DNA from: Merzomyia westermanni
Lineage: Eukaryota > Arthropoda > Insecta > Diptera > Tephritidae
Assembly (NCBI GenBank): GCA_949987695.1
Contig: OX465290.1
Location: forward strand, 58,728,194 to 58,792,193
Length of the DNA stretch: 64,000 nucleotides
Direction: 5' to 3'
The notes under the pieces are model-generated. The model was not told the origin of the DNA. It ran no database searches and saw only the letters and a program-made list of their open reading frames with translations. This document shows positions 10,740 through 22,844 of the stretch, one piece after another. Every line of letters starts with the position of its first letter. Within the stretch, counting starts at the first letter, position 1. A program made the position numbers and the translations under genes.

Positions 10740-11860
10740 TAACCACAGTTTTTCAAAATACCAATACATGCACATTTTATGTTTGAAAAATTTGCGTTAA
10801 AATTGACAGACGAACAAACAGGCATGGCTTAATCGACTCAGCTCATCGTCCTTATTATTTCAGTTTACTTCTTGATGGGCCCATCTCTTCTTCTTCTCAT
10901 ACTTACAAACATTTCATGTTCATTAAATGTATGAAAATCAAAACAAGTATATAACTTTGCTATTGGAGTGGGGGTTATTAAAAACTTGTCCGGATATTTT
11001 ACTTGTGTATTATTCGATTTGCTCAATTTTTGGCAAGAGTATACTACATACTATTGAGAAGCAGCTGACCAATTTGAAACTACAAGCAATCGCCTTTGAA
11101 AATAGCAGAATTTTTATGCTGAAAAGTGGGCGGCCCCACGCCTACTTCCCTAAAATCCACAAAATTTTTTTGCGGTAGAGTTTTGCTAAAAAATCTTATT
11201 ATGTGAGCAAGATCTTATTGTTATAGCTTGCATGGTTATAGAAATCTTGCGTTTTACATTTTACAAACAAATTTTTCAGAACTTTGTTAAAAAACTGGGC
11301 CTGGCCGTTGACCGATTTCGCCCATTTTTACAACAAACATTTGCCTTTGTATATTCAACATTTTCGACAAATATCGTTTTGAAAACTCAACTTCTGTCGG
11401 AGTTATGGCATAAAAAGTTGTGTGGAATAATCCACTATAAAAAAGGCGGGGCCACGCCCGTTTTCAAAAATTTTTATTTTTCGACTTTTTTCGTTCACGG
11501 AAACTTTGAAAGTGAAATAGAAATGATATAAAGCGGTTTTTGATTTATGATTAATAATATTTCTAAATTTGACCATTTGACCAATTTTCAAAAATGTCTT
11601 TAAAATTTTATTTTCTGCTTTAACATTAATGTACACACCAAATTGTATCCTTATAAGTGTATTATAGTACTGAATAATAACTTTTTTTTTGTATTTTCGA
11701 AAATATTCTATATATAAAAAGTGGGCGTGGCTATCATCCGATTTCGCCCATTTTAAATAGCGCTCGGAGATGAGTGCCAAAGAACCCGCATACCAAATTT
11801 CATTAAGGTATCTCAAAATTTACTCAAGACGGACGGACGGACATGGCTTAGTCAATTTAT
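10740..11860 (+). repeat. 'GGGCGTGGC'-bearing dispersed repeat, inverted relative to 16020-16830
   Basis: Contains recurrent GC-rich islands ('GTGGGCGGCCCCACGCC', 'GGCGGGGCCACGCCCG', 'GTGGGCGTGGC') in AT-rich surroundings, and the 'CGACTCAGCTCATC ... TGATGGGCCCATCTCTTCTT' block. The same blocks occur in reverse order on the other strand at 16020-16830, and in part at 21690-21840. Non-coding; family unknown. Confidence 0.65.
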
Positions 11861-14340
11861 TTTTTCCTCCTGAACATTTTGATATACATAAACCAATATC
11901 TATCTCGATCCGTTTATGCCGTTACATACCACCGTTAGGCGACCAACTTTTCACAATTTTTTGCTTATCGGAACGTGGTTTTGCTTCGCGAACGTTTCTT
12001 CCGTTTTCGGCTTTAAAACATGGCGTGCTTGAGTTATCTTCCAGTTAGCACTCAAGCTCCTCGTGTTCACGACTTTTCGCTTTGCATTCTTTTTATTATG
12101 ACAATGCTCGATCTTAACAGCTGTTTTTCGGTGTTCTCGAAAATCATACAGTCATCTCAGCAGCGCTTTCAAAAGAGTTAAAAATTTGCTCCAACTGCTC
12201 GCTTGCAATATTCTGTGGAAGATTGCTAAACACTCAGCCAAGTCTTCCGTGATATTATGTATATGAACAGTCCCTTTGCCGGAATGCACTTTTGTTACTA
12301 GCCCAACTAGCAGAGGAGCGATTTGTGTGACACCGACGATCCTTCGAATAGAGGATTTTACTCAACTATTTCGACAGGAATACCTTACCGCGGGTTTATG
12401 TTTAGCCGTTAACCCGCTAGAGCTACTCTGCGTAACTCATCAATGTAAGCTTCCTTCCACAAGGTGTTTTGGCCTGAGCCTACATTGGAACCTCTGAAAG
12501 TTGTTCACGCCGGAGCTTAGTCTTTTCTTTGTTAGGTGCTACATTGAACAGACTGAATCTTTCGACAGTAGAGTCATTAAAACATTTCTTGCACAGCTAA
12601 GCATTCTCGTCAGCATTTTCTAACATCTCACAGAAGTACTCCCTGGTCGCAGTACCTTTCTCATCCTTGGGGGCGTATGAAAAGATGCTGTTAAAACCTT
12701 CAACTATTTCTTTTATTCCACAATTCCTACAAACCGCTTAGCACTACTCGGTATAGTAAACCACAAAGGCAACCACGATTCCCAAAAAGCAATTTAAGAC
12801 GATCTTTACAATATACTTTAGTAAGTACTTTATGTGAACAAGGCACCAGCGAAATCAGTCAGTGGATATTTCAAGCATGCGTTGCATATATGCATACTAG
12901 GGACATACCAGATATTCGCATTCGATTTCGGAAGGTGAAACTTTGGCACTAATACTGGCAATGTAATTCTCAAAACACATAAAAACACTCTTGAAAGTTG
13001 AATAGATTTTTAAGTAGTAAGCGAGGTCTTAACGCACAATACCCTTACAAAAAGCGATAGATACGGCTTTCTACGTTTTAAAACATTTCACATACGCATC
13101 CAAATGCAACATTCGCAACATCTCTAATATATATTGATGTACTAAGCTAAAAACTGAACGTGCTTCTGGATTGAAATTGCCAACGTTCAACCTCACTTCG
13201 CACTTCATCCACAAATCGCCTAACAAAAAAGTTTACGTTGGCTACAACGAAAAGCTCGCTGTTGGCTGCTGACGGTGGGACGCTTGGTCTGGCTAGCTGA
13301 CAGCTTAGCTGTCTATTTGGCACACATTAGAGCAATAAGCTGTTAGCTGTTTACACGATTGTCGGTATGAATGGTTGTATGTAAGCATTTTTTGTTGTTG
13401 AGGCTCAGGTTGCACCTTCAACATTATTAGGCATGACTAAGCCTCAGGAGGCAGGTACACATATACATACGTACACATTTTTTCTCAGAAAATCAAAATG
13501 TAAACAAAAACTGCAAAAAATGTATGTAATTTAAAAAAAAAGTTATTCATAAAATATAAAAAGAAAATCGTAATAGTGCTACAAATTCAATTGGGTGTGT
13601 TTTATTATATGTTACTAGTGGCCCGGAATGGAAGTTTAACTTAAAGCGACAAAACCACTGCCTTTGAACAAAATACATGACATTTTTTAAATAAATCTAT
13701 TTTCATATTTGCTAAAAGTTTTTCGTATTTGCACCCCTTTTTCATATCACATTTTTCATATAGTTGCATAAGGCCGGCGAATATATTCAAATCAAAATCT
13801 TCCTAAAACTCTGTTAACATACGAGTATAGGAGACATATTTAAATTGATTTAAAATGTGATGTTGATAACATCTGAATATGTGGCAACACCTTTTTATAA
13901 AATAATATCTAAGTTAAGGTGGAACAAAAGTGTGAAATTATTTCATTTTATATGTTTTTCTTAATATTCGACATCGAAAATAGGGACTCATTTCACCATA
14001 TTTAATAGCAAACGTCGGGCGAAATGTAGCCGTATGAAAAATTTCATTAAAATATCGCGATGTTTATTACTCAACTTATTGTGTGCACAGGCGGACGGAC
14101 AGACGAATACTGGGGTACTCGTAATTCATTAGTAATCTCATATGCTTCGTACAGCCTGCAAACCTCAGAAATCTAAATGCAAAGCATTTTTTTGTACCTA
14201 TCGCTTTCTTTAAAATGTTTTGAGAAATACACAATAGCTTTCCTTTTCATATAATAAAATTGGAACTTGTAACGATATTTGAGGAAAACGCATTTGAAAG
14301 GCTAAACAACAGTTTCTTGAATTTTTGTTTGTCTGTCTCT
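11861..14340. other. Mostly single-copy-looking stretch, no gene recognised
   Basis: Base composition is less AT-extreme than in the repeats around it, particularly at 13150-13330 (GCTGTTGGCTGCTGACGG-like sequence). No ORF has a recognisable motif and none is bounded by convincing splice sites. It could hold regulatory or untranslated sequence of the gene that starts at about 17.1 kb, but nothing in the sequence proves it. Confidence 0.45.
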
Positions 14341-14342
14341 AT

Positions 14343-16021
14343 ATTTGATCGGGCATAACTCAAAACCTACTATATGGCATAGAATGCAATTTCCACCGAT
14401 ATATTGCTAGATGTGTAAATTAAAGTTTAGGATTAGTCTTGAAGCACGTAAATATTTTATTTCCGCTGCATACAGCGGTGGCAATAAAAGTTGGCTCTAA
14501 ATATTTTTATGGGCATAGTAAAATTTAAAAAATTTAATTTACAAATGCTTATGGGTGTCCTAAGAAGGTTAGGTTAGGTTGAAGTGGCTTGCTTAGGTAA
14601 GTATCAGAAGGCCCGTTGTGATACCACGTAAAGACACCATTACACCTCCTCTTCGAACCAATTTGAAGACCTAGTGAAGGCCATCAAGTCCTTGATGTCA
14701 TACTCCACAATTTGGCGGATGTTATCCAGGAAGGGAATTCCCAGGCAACGCCTGCATGAACAGTTGCAAATGAGGTGTTCCACAGTTTCTACCTCTTCGG
14801 CGTCTTTGCAGCTCATGCAGCAACGACACCTAGCCTCTTCGCGTACCTCCCAATAAGGCAATGCCCAGTTATTATTGCTGTTAACTTAGAAATTTCAGCC
14901 CTTCTTAGGGTGTAAATTTGCCGAGATCTTTTGGGATCCCTTTTTGACCAGGTTTGCTTATATATTCGACACCCTGGGGCTTTTCGCCATCTTTCGTTAG
15001 CTTGTCGGTAGGTATATTCGTTTAGCAGTAGCCTGCACATGGCAAAGGGTCCTAAGGAGTATTTGTTATGAAGAACCTGCTTGATAGTGCCCTCCCTCAA
15101 TGTCCTTGTGTTCCGGTACCCACGTGAGGCTCACACAGTTCTGCTTGGCCACCTTTTGGAGAGATCGGCGACAGTTCAGTGTTAATTCAGAGTTGAATGA
15201 GCGAAAGCGAATTGCTTTAATGGCAGCTTGGCTATCGCTCAAAATAAAGATTTCCTTACCGATAGTGTCCTGTCCTATCCACGCCTTGGCTTGAAAGTTT
15301 TGCAGAGACCTCGGTCTGGAAGACACTACAGTGATCAGGTAGTCTGAAAGAGAGTTCTAGATCACGATCCTTTTGAAAGACCCCTACACCCACCTTCCCA
15401 TTTAATTTAGAGCCGTCGGTGTATATGGATATGCTACCTTCTGCGCCATAGCACCGATCCGACTTCACCCAATCCACCCTACTAGGGATATTTCAACCCT
15501 GTGGGTTAGGGGCTTAGAATATGCCCGAGGTAGGCATACCGGGCGTAAGAGGCGACTACTATGCACAAAGGTAATGACGTGCAACTCAATGGTTGACCTA
15601 CGGATATGATGCTTCTCACCTCTCATTACCCATCTTATACTTCCTTACGGAAGGAGGGGTGATATGACCTGGAAGGTTTCACTGGTCATAAATCGCTACC
15701 ACGACAGTCGGGCAGTGCCGCAAGGGAACAGAATATTTTCGAAAATACAAAAAAAAAGTGATTATTCAGTACATAATATACCTATAAGGATACAATTTGG
15801 TGTGCAGATTAACATTAAGAAATAAAATAAATGTTCCAAGAGAATTTTGAAAATGGGCGTGGCACCGCCCACTTTTGATTAAGTCAAATTTATAAATATT
15901 ATCAATCATGAATCAAAAACGGTTCAAGATATCGAAGCAAAATTTAGCACACATATTTCCATGAATACGAGCAATGTTCTGGAAAAAAATGGGTGGCATC
16001 GGTTAAGGTTCACGCCCACTT
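14343..16021 (-). repeat. Composite repeat, copy 2
   Basis: Same order and orientation as 1-1604: LINE 3' flank ('ATTTGATCGGGCATAACTC'), RNase H remnant, dispersed repeat, then 'GGGCGTGGCACCGCCCAC'. The match ends at 'GGTTCACGCCCACTTT', after which the two copies diverge. Copy 2 retains segments deleted from copy 1, so copy 1 is not a progenitor of copy 2. Confidence 0.8.
14640..15477 (-). pseudogene. Non-LTR retrotransposon RNase H and C-terminal domain, copy 2
   Basis: Minus-strand reading gives, in order: YTDGSKLNGKVGVGVF (first RNase H Asp), SDSQAAIKAI, WVPEHKDIEGGHY (end of RNase H, with the usual NE-AD lost), TLRRAEISKLTAIITGHCLIG, and a zinc-knuckle-like C-x2-C...H-x4-C segment (CRCCMSCKDAEEVETVEHLICNC), ending NWFEEEV and a stop at 14640. 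In I/Loa/R1-type LINEs this region follows the reverse transcriptase in ORF2. The pieces lie in different frames, so at least two indels have broken it. The RT and endonuclease parts are absent. Confidence 0.82.
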
Positions 16022-16830
16022 TTATACAAAAAATTTTTAAAAGGATCATAGATATATTTAATAGGCAATCACTTTGCGTAAAATAGCTTTATAGCATTTC
16101 TGTTTCACTTTCAAAATATCCGTGAACGAAGAAATTTGAAAAATATAAATTTTCGAAAGTGGGAGTGGCCCCGCCTCTTTTATAGTGAGTTATTCCACAA
16201 AATTTTTATGCCATAACTCCGGCAAAAATTGATTTTCCGAAATTTGGCGAAAATATTGAATATATAATGGTTAATGGTCATTGTAAAAATGGGCAAAATC
16301 GGTTCAGGGCCACGCCCAGTTTTTTGACATAGTTCTGAAATTTTTTTTTGTAAAATGTAAAACGCGATTTTTCTATAACTCTGCAAGCTATGTTAATAAG
16401 ATCTTGCACACATAATAAACTTTTTAAGCAAAACTCTACGGCAGAAAAATTTTGTGGATTTTGGAAAAGTAGGCGTGGCGCAGCCCACTTTTCAGCATAA
16501 AATTTCTGTAATTTCAACTAGATATTTTAATAAAAAATTTGTATGTGGTATATTGCTGCCAAAAATTTGGCAAATCGGATAACACACAAGTAAAATATCC
16601 CACTGCAATAGGGAAGTTATATACTTTTAATGAACATGAAATTTTTGAAGCATGAGAAGAAGAAGAGATGGGCCCATCAATAAGTATGCTGAAATAATCA
16701 GGAAGATGAGCTGAGTCGATGTAGCCATGTCCATCTCTCCGTCCGTCTGTCCGTCTGTCTATTTGAACGCAAATTTTTCAAACATAAAATGTGCATGTAT
16801 TGGTATTTTAAAAAATCATACAGCAATATA
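16022..16830 (-). repeat. 'GGGCGTGGC' dispersed repeat, inverted partner of 10740-11860
   Basis: On the minus strand it follows the order of 10740-11860: 'CATCTCTTCTTCTTCTCATGC', 'CAGCCCACTTTTC' counterpart, 'CAAAATTTTTCTGCCGTAGA', 'GGGCGTGGCCCTGAACC' and 'GAGGCGGGGCCAC'. Next to it, at 16735-16765, is a CCGTCTGTCCGTC tract, matching the GGACGGACGGACATGGCT motif at 11828. Confidence 0.65.
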
Positions 16831-17084
16831 TATCTAAACTAGATATTATTACTTTGAATCTATACATTCATTTGTATTTCCTAATTTATTATTTAAATAT
16901 TCGTAGCTTAGTATAACTGTTTCGTATTATTAATTCCTCTCAGTTAAAGCAAATTTATCACAGTGTTTGTTATATTTCTAGCCATACACGTAGCATAGTT
17001 TTAGGCGCAAAACACAATAAAAAATATTGAGCTTTCAAGTTAGATTACTTAAGCGCTAATACACATCTCAACTCTTTTCCATTT

Positions 17085-17273
17085 ATGCGTAAAACCTCAA
17101 CAGAAGAATGGATAACAAAGAAGAAAACCGAACTAACAACAACACGTCAAATCGAAACACGCGTCAAGCGGCAATTGGTGCTGGAGGATGGCAAGGTGGT
17201 GGAGGATTCAGGGCCAATTGTCTCAACGAATACGACAGAAGACACGGATAAGCAGGAAACGGAAACAACAGAG
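17085..17273 (+). CDS. Host gene exon 1 (first visible coding exon), unidentified charged protein
   Basis: 63 codons beginning with an ATG (MRKTSTEEWITKKK) and ending at a consensus donor GAG|GTGAGT in phase 0. The peptide is hydrophilic and rich in Thr, Glu, Lys and Arg (LTTTRQIETRVKRQLVLEDG, then TNTTEDTDKQETETTE), with no membrane segment or signal peptide, so a cytoplasmic or cytoskeletal protein is plausible but unproven. The start is the first ATG in frame; its context (TTTATGC) is weak. An alternative acceptor CCTCAACAG|AA at 17102-17103 would give a different phase from the other junctions, so I prefer the ATG. The sequence is in good coding form, unlike all transposon remnants around it. 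I do not recognise the family with certainty. Confidence 0.72.
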
Positions 17274-18556
17274 GTGAGTTTGGTAAATAAATTATAAGCA
17301 AAATTAATATTTTAAAATCTGTACATGGGAGTGTATAAGTGTTTGTTTTAGGGTGCTGATTATTATTTTTTTTCCGAAACAGGGTTTCTTTGAATAATTT
17401 TCATCCGCTGTAATCATCACATTAATTGGCGCTTTGCGCTATAAAACAAGTTGGAAACACCAAGGGAGGCCAAGTCATCTGCAGCCTCTATTCCCTTCTC
17501 AGTGGAGATCTTTCCTTCCGCTGCTGCAAAAATTGGATGTCAATAAGAGAAGCTTTTGAGGAGGCGTTCCTCTCTAGTACTTTAGAGCCATCTCATCTTT
17601 TTGCAGTAATGTCCGATTCAGAGCCATACCTCAGTACAGTTATGCGAGACTTATAGAGCCTGGCTACCCTTACAAATTCAGTTGCAGTTGTTTTCCAGCA
17701 TCTCACGATACGGAGCCGCCTTGCCTAAAAACTCGAATTATTTGGACTCATGTTAATTGTCGTTGGCTTAGAAACCTTACAGGGAGGCTAAATTCAGACA
17801 TAGCACCATATAGACAGCTGAGTTTAACTTAGCGAAGAGTTGGTCCATTTCGGTTCTTTTATCATGGGGACATGGGGATAGATAGTTAACTAAAATTTCT
17901 AAAGTTGCACTGACATTTTCCAAGGAACTTGTGGTATTTGACACATTAAGTATGGTATTTAGAGCTATTTTCAAGATGAATTTTCTTCTTCTTGGAGCCG
18001 GAATATTTCCATTACCACTGCATCGTAATCAGGCCCCAATTGACATGCCCACTACCGAAAACTTTAATCAATCTCTTCTAACGAAAGTACTGGGAAGCTA
18101 GCAGATGGACCATAGTGAACTTTTTTCCGCTTGAAGATGATTCTTCTCATTGGAGGAAGCACTACATACTCGTACCGGGCAAACATATTGTGTGTCGTAA
18201 TTTTTGGTATGGTTGGATAAAAGTTTTACCTGTTGCAATATCCAATTAGCTCAAGGGACCTGGTTATGTTAAGCTAGAGCTTGCTGTAATGAGTCTGTAT
18301 ACGGTTTCTCATATGCCTTGGAGACGGTTTGTTGCTGGTTATTGCCTCCGCCGGTCACCATGATTATACTTTCAGGAATTTGCCCTGGTCTTTGGGGTTT
18401 CGGAGTTTTGGTAACAAATTAACCTAATTAGTTAATAATTAACTACGAGTTTACATAAACCATATAAAATAATCATTAAAATAAAAAAAAAATACCAAAA
18501 TAATCATATTTTTATAAACTTACAGCGCTGTACTAAACTCATTAATTTCATTACAG
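17274..18556 (+). other. Intron 1 of the host gene
   Basis: Bounded by GTGAGT at 17274 and TTCATTACAG at 18547-18556. 1283 bp, no supported gene inside; the ORFs at 17426-17656 and on the opposite strand have no recognisable motif. Confidence 0.72.
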
Positions 18557-18811
18557 AAACGTGATCTAGGTATACCCATCGATGGCATTGCAGTTGCAAC
18601 AAATAGCGGTGCAATAGAGGCGCCTGATACCGTTGATGGTCAAGTGGCTGTGCTGCCAGCTGATCAAGCGAAAATTGTTAAGAAAATGGTGCCGCGCCCT
18701 ACAGACGGGCTAGTGCGCGAAACAAACGATAAGCGCGTGATCACGCACGAGGAGGTCAGGGATTATCTCGAAACGGAAGATGTGAGAAATTTAGGAGATT
18801 TCTCAGATGAG
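18557..18811 (+). CDS. Host gene exon 2, unidentified charged protein
   Basis: 85 codons between acceptor TTCATTACAG and donor GAG|GTAAAT, open and in phase 0 at both ends. It begins KRDLGIPIDGIAVATNSG, contains a Val/Ala-rich part (DTVDGQVAVLPADQ), then a basic part (KIVKKMVPRPTDGLVRE) and an acidic end (EVRDYLETEDVRNLGDFSDE). The absence of stops, balanced codon use and exact splice sites support a real exon. It joins exon 1 without a frame change. No catalytic or binding motif is recognisable. Confidence 0.8.
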
Positions 18812-19689
18812 GTAAATATTTTGTTAGCTATGTTATTTTTGTTATAAAATAATTTCAGCTAATTTTATTGGGTCGCTAGAAATTGTATTTTGTGGTAACT
18901 TTGGTTAAGAACTTCGCTTTGGCAAACGGATTTGCTATGGCTTCAGCACGTGTTCTACATTTGTACGTATTGCAAATGCCCAAATAGAGTTTAGTTACAA
19001 ATGCAAATAGATTTTTGCCAAAGCAAGCGAGTTTGCATTAGCGGTCTAGACAAACAAATAAACAAACAGAAATACTAGGCAGCGTAGGCATTTTGACTAT
19101 TTTTTGCCAAGAAATACTTGTTACAAAGCCAAGTGGCTGACTGGTGGCTGGAGTTGTAGCTGCGGCCTGATAGGCAACTAAGCTGGTATATTAATATTGC
19201 CCCCAGTCCGGTTATTGAAGTTGAAGTACTTGCTAACTTTGTTGCATTTTTTCGCCGAATTGCAAATTTTTTTGTAGTTTATAATGAGCGAAAGGCAAAT
19301 TTATACGTTTTATAAATATTTCGTTGAGCCATTTGTGGCCAAATTAAGCCGGTGGCATTAATTGAGATATATTGGTGTGTATTTGAATGTAATTATTATT
19401 AATACTTGAAAAATATGTTGATACGTATATTTGGGGTTTATTTATATGCTAGATAAGAAAATATAATAAATAAGTATTATGCCGTTAAAAGAACAAATGT
19501 ACGGTTTAACTATATGTATGACTTTATACATATATGAAGTGCCTTTAGCTGTCAATTTAGTAGCAAACATTTGAAAGGCTGCTCGTAAAGCGATTTATTG
19601 AGCAGCTGTTGCGATAAAAGAAGAAAAGAGGCTATTAAGCTATTGCTTATATAGCTAAAATTAGCAAAAACAAGTAAGAAAAGCGCTGT

Positions 19690-19930
19690 CTTCGACTGTG
19701 CATCACGGTTTTAAGTGTCCGATCCTTACTTACAATAAGTACAAACTCTGCAAAATTTGATGGTCTTACCCAGTTACTTTAAAGATATACAGCCCAAATG
19801 CGGCTTATCGGAAAAATGTGTTTATGGGGGCTATACGATATATTCGTCCAATCTTGATGATTTTCACTACACAGATTACATATGTAATAAGTACTGTAAC
19901 TGCCTCGATCTATCAAGTTTTCAAAAATTT
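19690..19930. repeat. Dispersed repeat with 'AAGTGTCCGATCCTTACTTA'
   Basis: The block 'ACGGTTTTAAGTGTCCGATC' followed by 'CTTACTTACAATAAGTACAAA' at about 19708-19748 recurs on the other strand at 45812-45862. It abuts the 5' break of the LINE fragment that follows. Element family unknown. Confidence 0.5.
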
Positions 19931-20780
19931 TGATGTACGCTGACGACGTTAATATTTGTATGTCTTACTCGGTAGAGCAATACTTCAATCAGATCTTGAT
20001 AGATCTGATAGGTGCTTGGTGCGATCTAACCTACATGCCACCCAATCTTAAAAAATGTAAATATATGTGTTTTTCGCGCAGAAATACCCCACCAGCTTCC
20101 TACATAATCAACAATCATGATCTTGAACAAGTGCATGATTTTATGGACTTGGGAATTACGATGGATTGTAAACTTAGCTTCAATCTCCATATTAATGCAA
20201 CTGTTAATAAATCTAGGGGTGTTTTATCATTCGTTAAGCGATGGTCCGTACGTGACCAAAGCCCTTTTTACAACATTAGTAAGACCGATATTAGAATATG
20301 GCTCAATTATTTGGAATCCGAGCTACCAGGTCCACGTTGATCGGTTAGAATCGGTTCAAAAACAATTTTTACTTTTCGCTTTAAGAGATCTTTCATGGGA
20401 TTCCCTGTATAATTTGGCTCCCTATACTAATCGCTTGAAACTTATTAACCTTCCTACCCTTGCTAGTCGTAGAGAAATGCTCAGAACAATATGATTATGA
20501 TTAAGATTAAATTATTAAACGGGTTGGTATCTAGCCCATTTTTGTTGGGAGAAGTAAACTTTAACATTCCTTTTTGGCCTTCAAGACATAATAAACCAAT
20601 TTTTTTGAAACAGTGTAAGACTAATTTTGAATTAAATGAGCCTTTCCGATGTTTGTGTGACAATTATAACACTCACTCCAGTACATTTGATATTTCTGAC
20701 TCGCTTTTTAGCATTAAAAATCGATACTATCCTCGTTTAACCCATAGCAACTTTATGAATTTACTCTTTACAATCTAACT
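19931..20780 (+). pseudogene. LINE reverse transcriptase C-terminal half, frameshifted
   Basis: Starts at the RT active-site motif YADDV and continues through FMDLGITMDCKLSFNLHINA, then after a frameshift near 20200-20280 LVRPILEYGSIIWNPSYQVH and LESVQKQFLLFALRDLSW, then after a second break near 20490 VNFNIPFWPSRHNKPIF. The motif order follows the intact protein at 40508-43525 (FVDLGVVFDTNFSFVNH, SKLEYASIIWNPIYSCH, ERVQRKFIRFGLGSLNF), so it is a diverged relative of the same clade. The endonuclease and first half of the RT are missing (5' truncation, typical of LINEs). Confidence 0.85.
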
Positions 20781-21369
20781 GATTCTTTCTTCTCTTAATA
20801 TATTATTTATAAGTTTTAATTTCTTGTGTTACTTAGTTGATGAGTTTCCCTCTGTAGCTGAGCAGTTTTAGATCTCGACACTTAACAAACCCCTGCCTTT
20901 CAACGACTCGGCAATATACAAGGTTGCGCAAAAGTAATCCTCCTATCAGAAAATGCTATAAATTTTGCGATTGGCCCCTAAAGTCAGTTCTATTTTGACA
21001 TTTGTGTAGTAAACACATGCGAAATACACGTTAATGAACAATGTTACGCTACACTGCTCCAGAACGCGGAATATTGCTGACTATTTATTTGACCAATAAT
21101 CGGTCGGGGCCAAACGGTTACTGTGAATGGTGAGCGCTACAGAGCAATGATGAACGAGTTCTTTTTGCCGCAACTTGATGAATTGGGATTGGAAAACATG
21201 TGGTTCCAACAAGACGATGCAACAGCACACACTGCACGTGCCACAACCGATATGCTGAACATCGGAAGCTTACTTTTGCGCCACCTTGTATATATAAAAA
21301 AAAATCCGTGCGTTATGCCGATGCGCTCCTCGTGTCGGTTGGGCGGGATGGTGGGTTATCCGTTGGGAA

Positions 21370-21400
<31 letters not shown>

Positions 21401-21402
21401 AT
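20781..21402 (+). mobile_element. LINE 3' UTR with (ATT)n tail, interrupted by a MITE
   Basis: Continues the fragment before it. The blocks TGTAGCTGAGCAGTTTTAGA and CTTTCAACGACTCGGCA before the MITE, and TTGGGCGGGATGGTGGGTTA plus CCGTTGGGAATTGTTATTATT after it, are contiguous in the related copy at 2046-2350. The tail is an (ATT)n tract at about 21372-21402. So the 370-bp MITE inserted after the LINE did. Confidence 0.8.
20919..21288 (+). mobile_element. 370-bp mariner-derived MITE, copy B
   Basis: Ends CAAGGTTGCGCAAAAGTAAT and (right) CTTTTGCGCCACCTTG, flanked by TA at 20917-20918 and 21289-21290. Same two internal deletion junctions as the other copies, here in + orientation, with VNGERYRAMMNEFF and LENMWFQQDDATAHTA readable. 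It is nested in a LINE 3' UTR. Confidence 0.88.
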
Positions 21403-21409
21403 TAAATTG

Positions 21410-21860
21410 CAATAGTTATAGTCCAAACCCCATTTATCGGAAGAATCGATTGTATGGCAGCTATATGTTATTTAGGTCCGATCTGGCTGATTTTCATTTG
21501 TCACATTACGTTTATAATATGTACCCAACCTACAAAATGTCACATACTTTCTAATTGCAAGAGTTATAGGTCAAAACCCGTTTATCGGTCCCATCTTGTT
21601 GGTTCCAACAAATGATTAATGCTTTACGAAATGGCTGCCTCTCACCAAATTTCATCGTGACATCTCTAAAACTGAGGGACTAGTTTGCGTTCAAACAGAC
21701 AGACTGAAAGACGGGCATGGCTAAATCGACTCAGCTCATCGCTCTGATAATTTAGGTATACTTACTGGTGGGTCTATCTCTTCTTCTTCTCATACTTACG
21801 AACTTCGGACCAAGTTATAATACCATTTCATGTTCACTTGCACAAAAATTAAATCTTTAA
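21410..21860. repeat. Degenerate dispersed repeat with 'ATGGCTAAATCGACTCAGCT'
   Basis: Contains 'GACGGGCATGGCTAAATCGA', 'CAGCTCATCGC', 'GTCTATCTCTTCTTCTTCTC' and 'ACCATTTCATGTTCACTTG', shared with 10800-10930 and, inverted, 16620-16760. Non-coding; family unknown. Confidence 0.5.
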
Positions 21861-22083
21861 AAAATTACAATACGGTCCAACCGATTTTAAAACTATTTAA
21901 TTTGTCTCGGGAATCTTCGTCATTCCCATTAAACTAGAGGAGCATTTCTAAGCTTTCAGCTATTCCTAAAACTTTTGAACATATCATAACTAACCAACTT
22001 TAGCATCAATGCACTTATAAGTATGATTTTTTATACCGTAGGCCAACCACTACCAACTTGCTGGTGTTTACACGCTTAACAAT

Positions 22084-22435
22084 CGACGGGTGTTTAATCA
22101 ATCAATCATGAGCAATCTGTTTCATAAACTAGACTTACTCGGTTTTCCGCCTCATCTATTAACATGGCTCACAATTTATCTTACACACAGGGCTTACCGA
22201 GCTCCGTTCGATCACAAACTTTCTAAATCGATCGACGTAACCCCTAGTGTTCCTCAGGGGAGCCATTTGAGCCAAATACTGCTTACCCTGTTCATAAATG
22301 GTTTACCGCAGATTATTTCATTTTCCAAAATCTTAATATATGCAGATGGCGTTAAACTTTGCTATACGTATTGTTCCTTTAATACGCCTCCCAGTGATCT
22401 CCTTGGTGCACAACAAATTTACTTACTTTGAAATT
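22084..22435 (+). pseudogene. LINE reverse transcriptase central fragment
   Basis: One frame reads through the middle of a LINE RT: LFHKLDLLGFPPHLLTWLTI, then SVPQGSHLSQILLTLFINGL and ILIYADGVKL. The third motif is YADG where active enzymes have YADD, and VPQGSHLSQ replaces VPQGS-LGP, so it is catalytically dead as well as truncated on both sides. Confidence 0.8.
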
Positions 22436-22844
22436 CTCCAAATGTTAGCAAATGACATTTCAACGAGTAAAGCCAGTTTTAACATCCTATGTCCCTCCTT
22501 TAGATGGTATAGCTATTGTAAAAGTTTTTTTTTAACCCCAAATTGAGCTTTAGTCTGCATATTTCATCGATTGCTAACAAAGCAATTTATTAAGAGGTGA
22601 GCTTGTGTGTGATGGGCCATATCTCATATAGATCCTCTACACAACGTTAGCCCATCCAATCCCTGTGGGGAAAATCTCTAGTTCTAAACAGGTGCACTTA
22701 TAGTGCGCTTCGAACCCCTACTATTACGCCTTCAATCTCTTTTACATGTAATCCACTGGCGAATTTAATATGGTCATATTCTTAGCTTTGGAAATTGTCA
22801 ACCGCTGCATCACCTTTTCGACAGTTCCGAACTAGTTAAAAATT

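Noticed and set aside
19930..20340. Independent gene with a YADD motif
   Set aside because: It continues through two frameshifts as the C-terminal half of a LINE reverse transcriptase and is followed by that LINE's 3' UTR.
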